DNA from: Paraburkholderia solisilvae
GTDB lineage: Bacteria; Pseudomonadota; Gammaproteobacteria; Burkholderiales; Burkholderiaceae
Assembly: GCF_902859875.1 (NCBI RefSeq)
Contig: NZ_CADIKF010000006.1
Location: 110,563-174,562 of the forward strand
Direction of reading: 5' to 3'
DNA: 64,000 nt
Part shown: positions 63,396-64,000 of the stretch, in pieces
Layout of the letters: every line of letters begins with the position of its first letter
Numbering within the stretch: the stretch's first letter is position 1
Made by a program: the position numbers and the translations under genes
Notes under the pieces: model-generated
The model's input: the letters and a program-made list of their open reading frames with translations, nothing else
The model's database searches: none
Told to the model about the DNA's origin: nothing

Positions 63396-63404
63396 CGACC
63401 GCCG

Positions 63405-63775
63405 TTAGCGTTCAGCCATGAAAATTCCGGCGTTTCGGTTATCTTCACCCAGCTGCACGCAGTCTTCGCCACTGCCGATCACCGCGATACGGTTGCCCGG
63501 GTGGCCGGAGAACGCGGTCTGAGCGTCGATCGGCGTGACGGTCGCATCGTTGCCGGGCATGAACGAACGCGGCTCGGAGAGCAGAAACACGTCGCCTTCG
63601 AAGACCTCGATCGGCTTCTCGTCTCCATCGAGATGCAGCCAGCAATGACCTTTGAGCAATGCGAAGAACTTCAGGTGGTCAGGCTTCTGAGAACGGATCG
63701 CCCATGCTCCGTCTGCCGGGAAGCGACCGGATAATCCACCGGCGCAACTTGCGTATATCGTTAATAACGTTCGAT
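63405..63775 (-). pseudogene. AraC-family regulator remnant (cupin domain)
   Basis: A minus-strand frame, open without a clear start from about 63775, encodes the sensing cupin of an AraC regulator: GAWAIRSQKPDHLKFFALLKG, CWLHLDGDEKPIEVFEGDVFLL, then a stop after FMAER. The C-terminal AraC HTH is missing and is replaced by the MFS remnant. Bounded on the right by an insertion element. Confidence 0.75.
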
Positions 63776-63889
63776 CCCTTAGTCCTTAGCCTGTTCTGTC
63801 ATTCACAACCACGTAAAGCACGGACGCAACGGATCCGCTGTGACGCTAGAACAAAAACTTCTTTATAAACAGTGCGGCAAGAAGAAGTA

Positions 63890-64000
63890 TGAACCGCCCC
63901 GGATTTGGTGGAGGCTCCAACTTTTGAGAGAATGGAGCCATGAACAAGTCGAACAAGTTTTCTGCTGAAGTCCGCGAACGTGCAGTGCGCATGGTGCAGG
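63890..64000 (+). mobile_element. Left end of an IS3-family insertion sequence (truncated by window)
   Basis: TGAACCGCCCCGGATTTGG at 63890 resembles the terminal inverted repeat of IS3-family elements and is followed 50 bases on by an OrfA start. The right end is outside the window, so target duplications cannot be checked. Confidence 0.75.
63940..64000 (+). CDS. IS3-family transposase OrfA, N-terminus only
   Basis: The visible 20 residues, MNKSNKFSAEVRERAVRMVQ, are the start of an HTH_Tnp_1 (OrfA) transposase of the IS3 family, which binds the element ends. AATGGAGCC precedes the ATG. The gene continues past the right edge. OrfB should follow by -1 frameshift. Confidence 0.85.
   Translation, partial: MNKSNKFSAEVRERAVRMVQ

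Noticed and set aside
62438..63472. A single intact 344-residue transporter gene
   Set aside because: The N-terminal residues come from an AraC remnant in another frame and the C-terminal tail is noncoding; only the middle is MFS-like and lacks TM1-5.

Overview
The window is high-GC, gene-dense DNA with Burkholderiaceae-style gene content: a MexEF-type efflux operon, many LysR regulators, PHA metabolism and an oxalyl-CoA pathway. It most resembles an accessory replicon of Paraburkholderia, Caballeronia or Burkholderia. The assignment rests on gene content only. No rRNA, tRNA or CRISPR was seen.

Layout. 0-9.5 kb: a partial TPR protein, a SerC-type aminotransferase, a SAM methyltransferase, an orphan ArsI-like C-As lyase, a PrpF-type isomerase and a LysR/MFS/LysR block with two near-duplicate regulators. 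9.5-15.5 kb: an RND efflux operon (adaptor, pump, outer-membrane factor). 15.7-20.7 kb: an alpha/beta hydrolase lacking its nucleophile, LysR, ChaC, a YoaK/DUF1275 membrane protein and a PAS histidine kinase.

21-40 kb is a low-oxygen and energy-stress island. It holds arcDABC (arcA frameshifted), a MaoC-phosphotransacetylase fusion, a PHA synthase, a CBS protein, an HPF-like protein, a small cytochrome c, an FNR/ANR regulator with all four cluster cysteines, a single-domain receiver, a NarL-type two-component pair, three universal stress proteins, a zinc alcohol dehydrogenase and a flavodoxin. Six FNR-like boxes (TTGAY-N4-RTCAA type) lie at its promoters. The content recalls the low-oxygen-activated (lxa) locus of Burkholderia cenocepacia.

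40.6-46 kb: an oxalate operon (frc, oxc, a second CoA-transferase) ending in a second YoaK paralogue. Its upstream region has a perfect FNR box inside a 180-bp repeat that also occurs upstream of the first YoaK gene. 46-55 kb: LysR/MFS, small unknown proteins, an HxlR/MFS pair with a palindromic operator, OsmC, a second HxlR, an Old Yellow Enzyme and a decayed P450.

56-62.4 kb: a complete type I secretion system (ABC exporter with degenerate C39-like domain, HlyD adaptor, TolC channel), followed after an AT-rich leader by a cysteine-free, Asn/Gly/Asp-rich 295-residue protein without RTX repeats. That protein is the best candidate for an undescribed cargo. The right edge is a rearrangement scar (LysR, MFS and AraC remnants) running into the left end of an IS3-family element. 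Short tandem repeats of 7-20 bp recur between genes and once inside a kinase gene.
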